NCBI RefSeq assembly: GCF_000152945.2
Contig: NC_020830.1
Coordinates: 496,001 to 560,000, forward strand
Origin: Polaribacter sp. MED152
GTDB lineage: Bacteria; Bacteroidota; Bacteroidia; Flavobacteriales; Flavobacteriaceae
Reading direction: 5' to 3'
Length of the DNA stretch: 64,000 nt
Shown here: positions 44,360 to 54,186 of the stretch, piece after piece
Layout: the number at the start of each line of letters is the position of its first letter
How positions within the stretch are numbered: position 1 is the stretch's first letter
The notes under the pieces: generated by a model
Seen by the model: the letters and a program-made list of their open reading frames with translations, nothing else
Told to the model about the DNA's origin: nothing
Databases searched by the model: none
Made by a program: the position numbers and the translations under genes

Positions 44360-46807
44360 GTGAAGCAACTTTTTTTAATTCTATGTTTACTACCTAGTTT
44401 TTTCTATGCCCAAAAAACAACCATAGTAAAAGGTACAGTAAAAAATAGCCAGAAAGAAGGTATTGAAAAAGTTTCTATAAAATTTAATAATACAGGAACT
44501 GTAACAGATGAAAATGGTAATTATTCCATTAGAATCCCTTTAGACAAAGAAGTAACCATCACTTTTAGCCATGTTTCTTATACTACCTTTATAAAAAAGA
44601 TTACAGCGAAAAACAGAAATATAATTCGCTTCTCTCCTATTTTACTTACAAAAACTGAAAACCTTAAAGAGGTTATCATAAGAGATAACAGGAAAGAAGC
44701 TGCAGGAATTACAAAAATTGACATCAATAAAGCAAAAAATATTGTTGGGCCAAATGCAGGTGTAGAAAATGTGTTAATGACTTTACCTGGGGTAAACAAC
44801 AATAATGAATTGAGTACGCAATATAATGTTAGAGGTGGTAATTTTGATGAAAATCTAGTGTATGTAAATGGCATTCAGGTGTATAGACCTTTTTTGATAA
44901 GATCTGGCCAGCAAGAAGGTTTAAGTTTTATAAATTCTAACATGGTGCAAAATATTGATTTCTCTGCAGGAGGTTTTCAAGCAAAGTATGGAGATCGATT
45001 ATCATCTGTTTTAGATATTACTTACAGAAAACCAACTGAAACTGCTTTAGCCATCGATGCTAGTCTTTTAGGTGCTAGTGCAACTTTTGAAGGATTGTTT
45101 TTGAATAATAAATTGAGCGCAATTACAGGAGTTAGGTATAGAGATAATAGCTTATTTGTAAATAGTAAACAAGTAGAAACGAATTTTAGACCAAGATTTA
45201 CTGATGTTCAAACCTATTTATCTTATGAGTCTTCAGAAAAATTTCAACTTAGCTTTTTAGGTAATTTCTCACTTAACAATTACAATTATCAACCTTTAAC
45301 AAGAAGAACACGTTTTGGAACTGTGGCTAATCCTTTAGAATTAACTGTGTTTTATCAAGGCCAAGAAGAAGATAAATATTTAACACTTTTTGGAGCGTTA
45401 GCAGCAGAATATAAAGTAAAAGATTCGTTTACATTAACCACAACTGCATCTAGATATAACACCCAAGAAGAAGAACATTTCGATATTTCTGCTCAATATA
45501 GTTTGGGAGAGGTAGATGCCAATATTGGTTCTGATAATTTTGGTGATGTTCAATTTTCTCAAGGAATTGGTTCTCAATTAAATCATGCAAGAAACGATTT
45601 GGATGCGTTAATAACCAATGTAGAACTGAAAGGAACAGTAAAGCAAGGGTCAAAACAATGGAACTTTGGAGTAAAATATCAAAAAGAAGATATTATTGAT
45701 CGAATTCGTGAATGGGAAGTAATAGATTCTTTGGGCTTTTCAATTAGACCTCCTTTTCACTCTTCTAACAATCAACCTTATGAACCTTTTGAAGGTGAGA
45801 TTACACCTTTTCAAAATATTAGAAAAGACAACAATGTCCAAATAAATAGAATTACGGGTTTTGCTCAATTTAATCAACGTTCTTTTTGGAACGATCATGA
45901 AGTATTTTACAATTTAGGAGTTAGAGGGCATTCATGGACAGTTACAGGAAATGGTTCTAAATCTGAGAATAAAATAATAGTGAGTCCACGTGCTCAGTTT
46001 GCAATTAAACCAAACTGGGACAAAGACATGCTTTTTAGAATTTCGGGAGGTTTGTATGCACAACCACCTTCATATAGGGAATTAAGGGATTTTAACGGAG
46101 ATATCAACATAAATGTAGAAGCGCAAAAGTCTTATCATTTGGTTACTGGAATGGATTATAGTTTTAATCTTTGGAATAGACCATTTAAGTTTACTTCTGA
46201 AGCTTATTATAAGAATTTAACAGATGTTAATTCGTACACTATAGATAATGTTAGAATTAGATATAGAGCAGATAACGTTACTGAAGCTTATGCATATGGA
46301 GTTGATTTACGTTTGAATGGTGAATTTGTTCCTGGTAGTGAAAGTTGGGTGAGTTTAGGCTATTTAAAAACAGAAGAAAATATTAATGATCGAGGTTATA
46401 TTGCTAGGCCATCTGATCAAAGAGTGAAATTTGGAATTCTATTTCAAGATTATGTACCTAATTTACCTGATTTAAAAGCGTATTTAAATCTGGTTTATAA
46501 TACTGGAGTTCCTGGTGGTTCACCTTCCTATTCAGATCCTTATAACTTTCAAGAGCGTTTAAGAGATTATAGGCGTGCAGATTTAGGTGTATCTTATATT
46601 TTTGTAGATGCTAATAAACAATATAGCTCAGGGTGGCTATCTAATTTTAAAGAATTAAGTGCTGGTTTAGAACTTTTTAATATGTTCGATATCCAGAATG
46701 CGATTACCAATACTTGGGTTAGAGATGTTTATACAAAAACTCAATTTGGAATCCCTAATTTTATGACAGGTAGAGTGTTAAACTTTAAATTAGCGATGAA
46801 GTTTTAA
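44360..46807 (+). CDS. TonB-dependent receptor with CarboxypepD_reg N terminus
   Basis: The 815-residue receptor starts at GTG 44360: signal peptide (MKQLFLILCLLPSFFYAQ), CarboxypepD_reg domain (about 20-100: VKGTVKNSQKEGIEKVSIKF), plug (about 125-230: VENVLMTLPGVNNNNELSTQYNVRGGNFDENLVYVNG) and barrel ending LNFKLAMKF. The plug is of the common receptor type rather than SusC, and no SusD gene is near. Substrate unknown. Co-transcription with the M23 gene is likely. Confidence 0.9.
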   Translation: MKQLFLILCLLPSFFYAQKTTIVKGTVKNSQKEGIEKVSIKFNNTGTVTDENGNYSIRIPLDKEVTITFSHVSYTTFIKKITAKNRNIIRFSPILLTKTENLKEVIIRDNRKEAAGITKIDINKAKNIVGPNAGVENVLMTLPGVNNNNELSTQYNVRGGNFDENLVYVNGIQVYRPFLIRSGQQEGLSFINSNMVQNIDFSAGGFQAKYGDRLSSVLDITYRKPTETALAIDASLLGASATFEGLFLNNKLSAITGVRYRDNSLFVNSKQVETNFRPRFTDVQTYLSYESSEKFQLSFLGNFSLNNYNYQPLTRRTRFGTVANPLELTVFYQGQEEDKYLTLFGALAAEYKVKDSFTLTTTASRYNTQEEEHFDISAQYSLGEVDANIGSDNFGDVQFSQGIGSQLNHARNDLDALITNVELKGTVKQGSKQWNFGVKYQKEDIIDRIREWEVIDSLGFSIRPPFHSSNNQPYEPFEGEITPFQNIRKDNNVQINRITGFAQFNQRSFWNDHEVFYNLGVRGHSWTVTGNGSKSENKIIVSPRAQFAIKPNWDKDMLFRISGGLYAQPPSYRELRDFNGDININVEAQKSYHLVTGMDYSFNLWNRPFKFTSEAYYKNLTDVNSYTIDNVRIRYRADNVTEAYAYGVDLRLNGEFVPGSESWVSLGYLKTEENINDRGYIARPSDQRVKFGILFQDYVPNLPDLKAYLNLVYNTGVPGGSPSYSDPYNFQERLRDYRRADLGVSYIFVDANKQYSSGWLSNFKELSAGLELFNMFDIQNAITNTWVRDVYTKTQFGIPNFMTGRVLNFKLAMKF

Positions 46808-46808
46808 T

Positions 46809-47840
46809 TTATAGTACCTTTTTTTCTTCAATTAAAGCACCAAATTCTTTTTTATAAATTCTTACAACTACTAAGAATAAACTTATTAATAAGGGTCCAA
46901 AAATCAAACCAATAAAACCAAATAAAGGAACACCAACGATTACCCCAATAAGGGTGATTAAAGGATGAACGTTATCTAGTTTTTTAAGTAAAAATAAGCG
47001 AATAATATTATCTGTAGAACCCACCACAACCAAACCATAAATTAAGATTCCCCAAGCACCAACAGTATTACCATAAGACATACTTAATATAAAAACAGGT
47101 AAAATTCCAATTAAAGTACCTACAAAAGGAATCATAGAACCAATAGTTACTATAATAAACCAGAAAAACGGATCTCTAATACCAAAAATCAAAAATCCAA
47201 TTAAGGCAATAATTCCTTGTGCTATTGCTACTAAAGGTATTCCAATGGCATTAGAACGAACCATGGCTTGAGATTCTGCTCCAATAATTTTTAAATTTTT
47301 ATTACTAATAGGTATATATTCATACAGCGAATCTTTAAGTCTACGTCTATTAGTTAACATATAATAAAGAATAAAGTACATTAAACCAATACCAATAAAA
47401 ATATTAAACGTACTACCAGCAAAGGTTTCCAAGTTACTTGAAATCCATGTAGAAATTTCTTCTGTATTTATTCTAGAACTTAAATCATAACCATATTCGC
47501 TTTCTATTGTTCTTATTTTGTTTTGAACTACTCTAGCTATTTCTTCTGAATTTTCTACAGCTTCACCAATTTTTTCGCCCAACATAAAAATAATACCGGT
47601 TACTGGTAAGAGAATACAAATAAAAGAGAGAAACATTAGTAGAATAGCTGCAACATCTGGATTCCAGTTTTTCTTAATTAAAATAACCATCCATTTTCTA
47701 AGAAGTACATAAATGGTAATTGCACCTAACACACCTGATAAATAAGGAATTAACTCTGTAAATATCAAGACTGCAAAAAATACTATAAGTAATAAAACAA
47801 ATACCTGTCTAATAATTTTTGGTGCGATAACATCATTCAT
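46809..47840 (-). CDS. AI-2E family transporter
   Basis: The 343-residue membrane protein has about eight helices in the 2-3-3 pattern of the AI-2E (YdiK/PerM/TqsA) family, with GTLIGILPVFILSM and LIGVIVGVPLFGFIGLIFGPLLISL as the conserved C-terminal part. The physiological cargo varies in this family (autoinducer, Na+/H+, others). It converges with the TonB receptor with a 1-nt gap. Confidence 0.88.
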   Translation of the reverse strand: MNDVIAPKIIRQVFVLLLIVFFAVLIFTELIPYLSGVLGAITIYVLLRKWMVILIKKNWNPDVAAILLMFLSFICILLPVTGIIFMLGEKIGEAVENSEEIARVVQNKIRTIESEYGYDLSSRINTEEISTWISSNLETFAGSTFNIFIGIGLMYFILYYMLTNRRRLKDSLYEYIPISNKNLKIIGAESQAMVRSNAIGIPLVAIAQGIIALIGFLIFGIRDPFFWFIIVTIGSMIPFVGTLIGILPVFILSMSYGNTVGAWGILIYGLVVVGSTDNIIRLFLLKKLDNVHPLITLIGVIVGVPLFGFIGLIFGPLLISLFLVVVRIYKKEFGALIEEKKVL

Positions 47841-47930
47841 AGTAGCGTAATTTTATGGCAATTTAGAAATTTATTGAACTATAAAATGTAAAAATCCGAT
47901 ATAAAATTAATGCATTTAAAAATAGGAATG

Positions 47931-48299
47931 CTACTCCTCTTCTCTATTTACTAAATCCATAGAAAAAGCTGGGGTACAAATCGCTATATACTCGCATTCT
48001 TCTTGAAAAGGATTTGAATATTGTACTCGCACGTTTTTCTCAATCTTAATAGACTCTCCTGCACTTAAAACTATTTTCTCATCCTCTATAATAAATTGCT
48101 TTTTACCTTTAATGATGTATGTATATTCATCAAATTGTGGTGTTTGAAAAGGTTCTTTCCAATTTGGAGGAGCCACCATATGTGCAATACTTATATCTGA
48201 TTGTTTTGTAGTGGCATTACCAAAATGTTCTTCAATTAATTTACCATCAGTTGTTGGCACAACAAAAGGACTTTTTTGAATTTTATATTTTTTCATCAA
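47931..48299 (-). CDS. Cupin-domain protein
   Basis: The 122-residue single cupin has motif 1 residues in PQFDEYTYIIKGKKQFIIEDE and motif 2 in YSNPFQEECEYIAICTPAF. One of the usual motif-1 histidines is missing (FDEYTY rather than HxHxxxE), so metal binding may be weak or altered. No operon partner suggests a function. Confidence 0.75.
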   Translation of the reverse strand: MMKKYKIQKSPFVVPTTDGKLIEEHFGNATTKQSDISIAHMVAPPNWKEPFQTPQFDEYTYIIKGKKQFIIEDEKIVLSAGESIKIEKNVRVQYSNPFQEECEYIAICTPAFSMDLVNREEE

Positions 48300-48321
48300 T
48301 ACTCAGAATAAATTAGAACAG

Positions 48322-48882
48322 TTATTGAAACCAAATTATAAATAGCTTAATTTTTGCTAAATCAGGAATTTGCTCTAAAGAAACTTTTTGATTCATGCCA
48401 AAATCTCTTAATCCTAATTCTTCTTTATCAATAGCAATTGTTGTATTTAATTCGTCTAAAAATAAAGTTACAGATTGTAACGTAGTTTCAGGTCTTGCAG
48501 CATAATTTGCATTAATTTCAGAAAATGTAGAATTTAAATTAATTCCAGATTTTGTTTTGTAACGAGAATCGTGAATTTCGATACTTTTAATAGTAGAAGT
48601 GCTATCTAGTTGCTCTTTTGGAACAATAGTTAATAAATGCTTACCTCCTTTTTCATATATTAAATAGGTGTCATCATCTTGAAAATAGTTATCTCCTAAA
48701 GCACCTTCGCTTAAGTTTTTAACGATAGAATCGTTTTTAAAAATTTCATCTAAATCAGATACAGTAGTTGTTGTAGTAATTTCACCAACTGTGCCTTTGG
48801 CTATTCCAAATTTATCGTTGTTGGTACAACTTACTATACATAATGAAAATAGTACTAGGGATAAAAAACTTCTTTTGATCAT
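48322..48882 (-). CDS. Hypothetical lipoprotein
   Basis: The 186-residue protein has a lipoprotein signal (MIKRSFLSLVLFSLCIVSC, lipobox IVSC with Cys19) followed by a Thr-rich stretch and an alpha/beta mature part. I recognise no family. It lies 22 nt upstream of the cupin gene on the same strand and may be co-transcribed with it. Confidence 0.65.
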   Translation of the reverse strand: MIKRSFLSLVLFSLCIVSCTNNDKFGIAKGTVGEITTTTTVSDLDEIFKNDSIVKNLSEGALGDNYFQDDDTYLIYEKGGKHLLTIVPKEQLDSTSTIKSIEIHDSRYKTKSGINLNSTFSEINANYAARPETTLQSVTLFLDELNTTIAIDKEELGLRDFGMNQKVSLEQIPDLAKIKLFIIWFQ

Positions 48883-48926
48883 TCTATTTGGTTTTTATTA
48901 ACGTTAACGCTAATATTCTTAATTTG

Positions 48927-50486
48927 TTATTTAATTACTTTTTTTAAAATTCCAAAAACTGCTCTAATAAATGTTGCGCTTGTTAGCACTTTTACTAAAG
49001 GATCTTGTCTTGTACTTCTTCGTCTAGAGCCTCTTCTGTACTTTTCTTCTCTTGCTTTTTGTTTGGCTAAACGTTCAATTTCTTTCTGTCTTTCAGCATC
49101 TTCAATTGCTTTTTGTTCAGCTTCATTAATATCTTTTATTTTCTGATTTAACAACTCGTAAGCACTTTCTCTGTCTAATTCATTATTGTATTTATGAATT
49201 AGTCTAGAATTATTGATAACTTGATTCAATTCTTGATCAGTTAAAATATCCATTCTACTCATAGGAGCACGTAACATGGTTCTCGCTAATGGTGTAGGAA
49301 TACCTTTTTCGTTTAAAACAGAAACAAACGCTTCACCAATACCTAATTGTGTTAGAACTTCCTTGGTATCATAATATTCTGAAGTTGGATAATTCTCTGC
49401 AGCTAATTTAATTGCTTTTCTATCTTTTGCTGTAAAAGCTCTTAAAGCATGCTGAATTTTTAAACCTAACTGCGCCAAAATATCTTCTGGAACATCTTTA
49501 GGGTTTTGTGTTACAAAGTACAATCCAATTCCTTTAGAACGAATTAACTTTACAATACTTTCTATTTGATTTAATAAGGCTTTAGAAGCTTCTTCAAAAA
49601 CCAAATGTGCTTCGTCTATAAATATCACCAATTCTGGTCTGCCAGAATCACCTTGTTCAGGGAAAGTTTCATAAACTTCAGCCAACAACTGCAACATAAA
49701 AGTAGAAAACAGTTTTGGCTTATCTTGTATATCTGTTAATCTTAAAACAGAAATAACTCCTCTACCATCATCATCTATTCTAGTTAAATCTTCTACTTCA
49801 AAAGATTTTTCTCCAAAAAACAAGTCTCCTCCTTGTTGTTCTATCTCAATAATTTTACGCAAAATTGCTCCTGTAGAAGAAGTCGAAATTCTACCATATT
49901 CAGCCTGAATAGCTTCTTTACCTTCTTGCGTTACAAATTGCAATACTTTCTTAAAATCTTTAATGTCTAAAAGTGGCAATTTATGATCATCACAGTATTT
50001 AAAAATAATAGCAACAATTCCACTTTGTGTCTCTGTTAAATCTAAAATTCTAGATAATAATACTGGTCCAAATTCAGAAATGGTAGCACGCATTTTAGTA
50101 CCATTTTGTTCTGAAATTGATAAAACTTCTATTGGAAATTTTTTGGCTTCAAAAGGAATACCAATTTTCTGATGACGTTCATCAATTTTTGGATGTCCAG
50201 GACTTGCTTTGGCCAAACCTGAAAGATCCCCTTTAATATCCATCAATAATACAGGAATACCCTTTTCTGATAAATTCTCGGCTAAAACCTGTAAGGTTTT
50301 TGTTTTACCAGTACCTGTTGCACCAGCAATTAAACCATGCCTATTTAATGTTTTAAGTGGCACTTTTACAATAGCATTTGTAACAGTTTCTTCACCCAAC
50401 ATTGCAGCACCAAGTGCTATAAAATCGCCTTTGGATTTATAGCCCTCATTTATGTATTCAAAAAACGCTTCTTTTTGACTCATCAA
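48927..50486 (-). CDS. HerA-like ATPase with DUF853
   Basis: The 519-residue protein has Walker A GATGTGKTKT (about 54-62), LLMDIKGDLSGLAKA, Walker B LVIFIDEAHLVF and an AVENYP-like sensor region (KLAAENYPTSEYY), matching the DUF853/HerA-FtsK subset of ASCE ATPases. The C-terminal about 80 residues form a charged coiled coil and an arginine-rich tail (RGSRRRSTRQD). No nuclease partner such as NurA is adjacent, so a DNA end-resection role is not supported; function remains unknown. Confidence 0.82.
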   Translation of the reverse strand: MMSQKEAFFEYINEGYKSKGDFIALGAAMLGEETVTNAIVKVPLKTLNRHGLIAGATGTGKTKTLQVLAENLSEKGIPVLLMDIKGDLSGLAKASPGHPKIDERHQKIGIPFEAKKFPIEVLSISEQNGTKMRATISEFGPVLLSRILDLTETQSGIVAIIFKYCDDHKLPLLDIKDFKKVLQFVTQEGKEAIQAEYGRISTSSTGAILRKIIEIEQQGGDLFFGEKSFEVEDLTRIDDDGRGVISVLRLTDIQDKPKLFSTFMLQLLAEVYETFPEQGDSGRPELVIFIDEAHLVFEEASKALLNQIESIVKLIRSKGIGLYFVTQNPKDVPEDILAQLGLKIQHALRAFTAKDRKAIKLAAENYPTSEYYDTKEVLTQLGIGEAFVSVLNEKGIPTPLARTMLRAPMSRMDILTDQELNQVINNSRLIHKYNNELDRESAYELLNQKIKDINEAEQKAIEDAERQKEIERLAKQKAREEKYRRGSRRRSTRQDPLVKVLTSATFIRAVFGILKKVIK

Positions 50487-50616
50487 AATAAATTTTGATA
50501 AAAATAAGTAAAGTTTAAGAAGTGGGAAATAATTTAGGGCTTTTGTGAAATATTTGTTTATATCAAAATATAAATATCGAAATCAACATTAATTAAAAAA
50601 GAGTAGTAAAAAATAA

Positions 50617-51099
50617 TTAGCGTCTTTGTTTTCTTATCGCTTTATCTTTTTGCACCTTATCCCAGTATTTTTTAGCAACAAGTAATAAACCAAAACTTTC
50701 GCCTTTCTCTTTTCCTAAATGCTTATGATGCATTTTATGTGCCCATTTTATAGCCTTTACATAGGTATTATTACTTCTAGAAAACCATTTAAAACGTTGA
50801 TGAATAATGACATCATGCACTAGAAAATAAGCAAAGCCATAAAGTGCTATACCAAAACCAATACCTGCAAGCCAGAAGACTTTATCTTGCAAACCAAACA
50901 TTATACATAACCAACTTGGAATAGCAAAGATTAAAAAGAATGCATCATTTTTTTCAAAAAAGTGAGCATTTGGTTTGTGATGATCTTCATGCAAATACCA
51001 TAAAAATCCGTGCATTACATATTTGTGCATTACCCAAGTTACACCCTCCATTATAACGAACGTTAGTAAAGTAATTGATAAGATATAAAGAAAAATCAT
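50617..51099 (-). CDS. crtZ: Carotenoid beta-ring hydroxylase CrtZ
   Basis: The 160-residue membrane enzyme has the four His clusters of CrtZ: HKYVMHG, HEDHH, HDVIIHQRF and HKMHHKH, around three to four helices. It adds 3-hydroxyls to beta-rings using a di-iron centre. It is the last gene of the carotenoid run; its ATG overlaps the stop of the cruF gene (ATGA, 4 nt). Confidence 0.9.
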   Translation of the reverse strand: MIFLYILSITLLTFVIMEGVTWVMHKYVMHGFLWYLHEDHHKPNAHFFEKNDAFFLIFAIPSWLCIMFGLQDKVFWLAGIGFGIALYGFAYFLVHDVIIHQRFKWFSRSNNTYVKAIKWAHKMHHKHLGKEKGESFGLLLVAKKYWDKVQKDKAIRKQRR

Positions 51100-51791
51100 T
51101 TATAAAATAAACTAATAGTTATGAAAAATATAAGTTGAATTACATACAGATAAACAGCAAATTTATTCTGTTTATTAAAACTCAAATTTACGAATAAATA
51201 CTGTAAAATTAAACTTCCAAAAAACCAACATACATAGTTATAAATTGGAATTTCTCCAAGAGGATACCACTGCCAGAAATTTAATTTGATTGCAACAGGT
51301 TCTAAAAATAAATCTAAAAATACTGCAGCAAAGGCTCCAGTTATCGCCAATACATGAAACTCTAAACCCTTAGAAATGGATAAGTTATATTTAACCTTCA
51401 GCCAAGTATAGGTTTGAAAAGTTAAACTACCAACGGAATACATAGTGATAAACCATAAATTACCCAATAAAATAGGAACACCCCAAATTTTATACCCCAT
51501 AACACTGGAATATTCATAATCTCCAAAAAGAAAACCTGTGTTGATACCAATAATTTCATAAATAAGACCTGCAAAAATACAAGCTAGAAAAAAGAGCCAA
51601 AGTGATTTATTAATTTTTTGATGCGTAAAAATCAACAACACCAAGGAAATAATTAAATTTAATGGTGTATTATTAATAAAAAAATCATCGTAATCAGTAA
51701 AAAGTAAACCAATAATGGCACTCACATGAAATAATAAAGTTATTCCTAAGGCTAATTTATATTTATGTAAGGTTAATTTATTCAATGTCAT
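51096..51791 (-). CDS. cruF: CruF-type carotenoid 1,2-hydratase (DUF422)
   Basis: The 231-residue protein has seven to eight membrane helices with LIYEIIGINTGFLFGDYEYSS and FLDLFLEPVAIKLNFWQWY, the hallmark motifs of CruF/bisanhydrobacterioruberin hydratase (DUF422). It hydrates the psi-end at C-1' of a monocyclic carotenoid. It overlaps the desaturase gene by 14 nt and crtZ by 4 nt. Confidence 0.85.
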   Translation of the reverse strand: MTLNKLTLHKYKLALGITLLFHVSAIIGLLFTDYDDFFINNTPLNLIISLVLLIFTHQKINKSLWLFFLACIFAGLIYEIIGINTGFLFGDYEYSSVMGYKIWGVPILLGNLWFITMYSVGSLTFQTYTWLKVKYNLSISKGLEFHVLAITGAFAAVFLDLFLEPVAIKLNFWQWYPLGEIPIYNYVCWFFGSLILQYLFVNLSFNKQNKFAVYLYVIQLIFFITISLFYK

Positions 51792-53235
51792 CTGCTACTA
51801 ATTTTGCACTTTTAAAACACAAAGGAATTCCTCCTCCTGGATGAACACTTCCTCCACAGAAATATAAATTTTTATAATGCTTACTTCTATTTTGTTGCCT
51901 GAAAAAAGCAGCCATTTTACTGTTACTACTAGTTCCATATAAAGAGCCCATAAAGCTTGCCGTTTTTTCTTGAATGTTTAACGGAGATAATGTCTCTTCT
52001 ACAACAATATGATTTTCAAGATTAGTATTTAATTGTTTATTTATTTGTTTAATAATAAACTTTTTAACTTTTTCTTTCTGTTCCTCCCAGTTATGCTCTT
52101 TGTGTGCAGGAGCATTTACCATTACAAACCAGTTTTCACTATTATTTGGAGCATGACTTTTGTCAAATTTAGAAGTTACATTTACATAAATGGTTGGCTC
52201 ATCAGGTAAAATTGATTCTTCAAATATTTGTTGAAACTCTTTCTTATAATCTTCGCTAAAAAAGATATTGTGCAAACCTAATTCTGAAAAAGTAGTATCA
52301 ATGCCCCAATAGAATATAAAAGCACTACTACTTCTTTCTTGTTTCAAAACTTTGTCAGCAAACTTTTTATCAGAAAGTAAATTTTTATAGGTGTAATAAA
52401 TATCCATATTACTTACTACAATATCAGCTTCATGCTTTTTCCCATTTACAAAAACACCTGTTACTGTTTCTTTTAAAGTTTCAATTTTTTCAACTTTACT
52501 CTCTAGTTGAAATTTAACACCAATATCTTTTGCAAGTTGCACTAAAGCTTTGGTAATACTTATCATTCCTCCATCTGGATAAAAAGTTCCCTGGCTTTGC
52601 TCTAAACTTGAAATCATACTTAGCATTGCAGGCGCTTTATAAGGATTACTACCATTATAAGTTGCAAATCGATTAAAAAGCTGAATCATTTCTGGCGTTT
52701 TAAAACTTGATTCATTATAACTATTTAGTGACTTAGCAATGTATGGAAACTTAACACTAAACAACGCTTTGTAAGTTACACTTTTGGTAATTAAACTTAA
52801 ATCTAAAGGAAAATCTAAAAAAAGTTCTCCTATATTTTGATAGGCTTTTTTACTGTTTTGAAGATACTTTAAAGTATTTTCTGCTGGTTCTCCAAAAACT
52901 TTTTCTGCTTCATCAGCAAATACCTTAATGCTTTTCTTTGCTACTATTTTTTTTCCGTTTGCAAAAAAATAACGACAACTTTCATCTAAATCTCGATAGG
53001 TAAAATAGCTAGAAATGTCTTTTTTGGCCAGACTAAATAGTGCTTCTATATTTTCTGGAGCTGTAAAAAGTGAAGGCCCAGCATCAAAAGTAAAACCCTC
53101 TTTTTCAATTGAAGATAGTTTTCCTCCAAAGTACGAATTTGCTTCAAAAACAGAAACATCATAATTCTTTAAAGCTAATCGAATAGAAGTTGCTAAACCA
53201 CCTATTCCACTGCCTATAACAGCTACTTTCTTCAT
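51778..53235 (-). CDS. Carotenoid desaturase, CrtD-like (or CrtI)
   Basis: The 485-residue FAD enzyme has the dinucleotide motif VIGSGIGGLATSIRL, YFGGKLSS, FDAGPSLFT and the C-terminal CrtI-family signature FCGGSVHPGGGIPLCFKSAKLVADD. CrtI and CrtD are close paralogues. I favour CrtD (1'-hydroxycarotenoid 3',4'-desaturase) because the neighbour is CruF, which makes its substrate, and no phytoene synthase (crtB) is adjacent; CrtI cannot be excluded from sequence alone. The gene is the first of the crtZ-side run. Confidence 0.8.
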   Translation of the reverse strand: MKKVAVIGSGIGGLATSIRLALKNYDVSVFEANSYFGGKLSSIEKEGFTFDAGPSLFTAPENIEALFSLAKKDISSYFTYRDLDESCRYFFANGKKIVAKKSIKVFADEAEKVFGEPAENTLKYLQNSKKAYQNIGELFLDFPLDLSLITKSVTYKALFSVKFPYIAKSLNSYNESSFKTPEMIQLFNRFATYNGSNPYKAPAMLSMISSLEQSQGTFYPDGGMISITKALVQLAKDIGVKFQLESKVEKIETLKETVTGVFVNGKKHEADIVVSNMDIYYTYKNLLSDKKFADKVLKQERSSSAFIFYWGIDTTFSELGLHNIFFSEDYKKEFQQIFEESILPDEPTIYVNVTSKFDKSHAPNNSENWFVMVNAPAHKEHNWEEQKEKVKKFIIKQINKQLNTNLENHIVVEETLSPLNIQEKTASFMGSLYGTSSNSKMAAFFRQQNRSKHYKNLYFCGGSVHPGGGIPLCFKSAKLVADDIE

Positions 53236-53373
53236 TTGTTTAATGTTTATGTAAAAGTATGAAACAAAACAATACTAAACCTTAATTTTTAATTAAAAAT
53301 CTCATAATAATTAACAGCTTAATAAATCAAATTAAAAAAGAGGAAGCATTTGCCATAAGAGAAAATCAACATA

Positions 53374-54036
53374 TTATTTTTCAATTTTTTGCAGAATAGT
53401 AAAACGTGTAAACATATCTTCACTATACCATTTTTGTTTTCTAGTTTTTTTGATAACAGCTTTATGTTGTGGCATTTTGTAAGCAAAATTTTTCATCATT
53501 GCTTTTGATTCCCAAACACTAAAAGTTGCTTGTTTAATCCAAGGAATTTCGCCAACTCCGTAAGAATTTACAAATCCTTCTGCAGTAGCCATTTGCGATG
53601 CAATTGGAGCTACATTTTTCCAAAAATAACGTAATTTGTTTAGGCGAATTGTGGCTCTAGTTAACACAGCTATTACACCTTCATAATCTGTAGTTGCTGG
53701 TAAATTGCCAAAAACCTTTTTCTTATCCCATAAACCATGACCTTCAATTGGTTTTAAGAAATAGATGGTTTGCCTTTTACAGAATAAATCAAACCATTTT
53801 AAAATGAAGCTTCCAAATTGGGATTTTAAATTCAAATCACCTTCGAAAGTTACTAAAATAGCCCATTGAGATAAATCTGGAATTTTATCAAAGGTGCCAT
53901 TTTTACCAGTACCCATTAATTTATAAAATTGGATGTTTTTATTAAAAAATAATGGAATTCTAAAAATCGCCATCGATAAAAATCCAAAAATGGCAAAAAT
54001 TGGGTAGTATTTTACAATGATTAAACTTGTTCTCAA
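53374..54036 (-). CDS. CrtA-like (spheroidene monooxygenase family) protein
   Basis: The 220-residue protein has a short hydrophobic N terminus, then FYKLMGTG, VIAVLTRATIR, GVGEIPWIKQATFSVWES and WYSEDMFTRFTIL, which match my memory of CrtA (spheroidene monooxygenase) nearly block for block. CrtA is a haem-dependent enzyme that adds a keto group at C-2 of acyclic carotenoids. It stands 138 bp upstream of the desaturase on the same strand. A keto-carotenoid product is inferred, not shown. Confidence 0.75.
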   Translation of the reverse strand: MRTSLIIVKYYPIFAIFGFLSMAIFRIPLFFNKNIQFYKLMGTGKNGTFDKIPDLSQWAILVTFEGDLNLKSQFGSFILKWFDLFCKRQTIYFLKPIEGHGLWDKKKVFGNLPATTDYEGVIAVLTRATIRLNKLRYFWKNVAPIASQMATAEGFVNSYGVGEIPWIKQATFSVWESKAMMKNFAYKMPQHKAVIKKTRKQKWYSEDMFTRFTILQKIEK

Positions 54037-54186
54037 AATAGTATCTATACTTCTATGAAATTATACTCAAATATAGATAAAGTTATTGAGGTGGATTCGT
54101 ATTTAATTTACTGTTTTGAATATTATTTTAGATTATTTATTTCCTAAAAAAATAGTAATTAAAACTTAAGAACTCAAATTGAAAGG

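Noticed and set aside
48927..50486. HerA-like ATPase as part of a defence system
   Set aside because: No NurA, Sir2-HerA or nuclease gene is adjacent and the protein matches the widespread DUF853 type.
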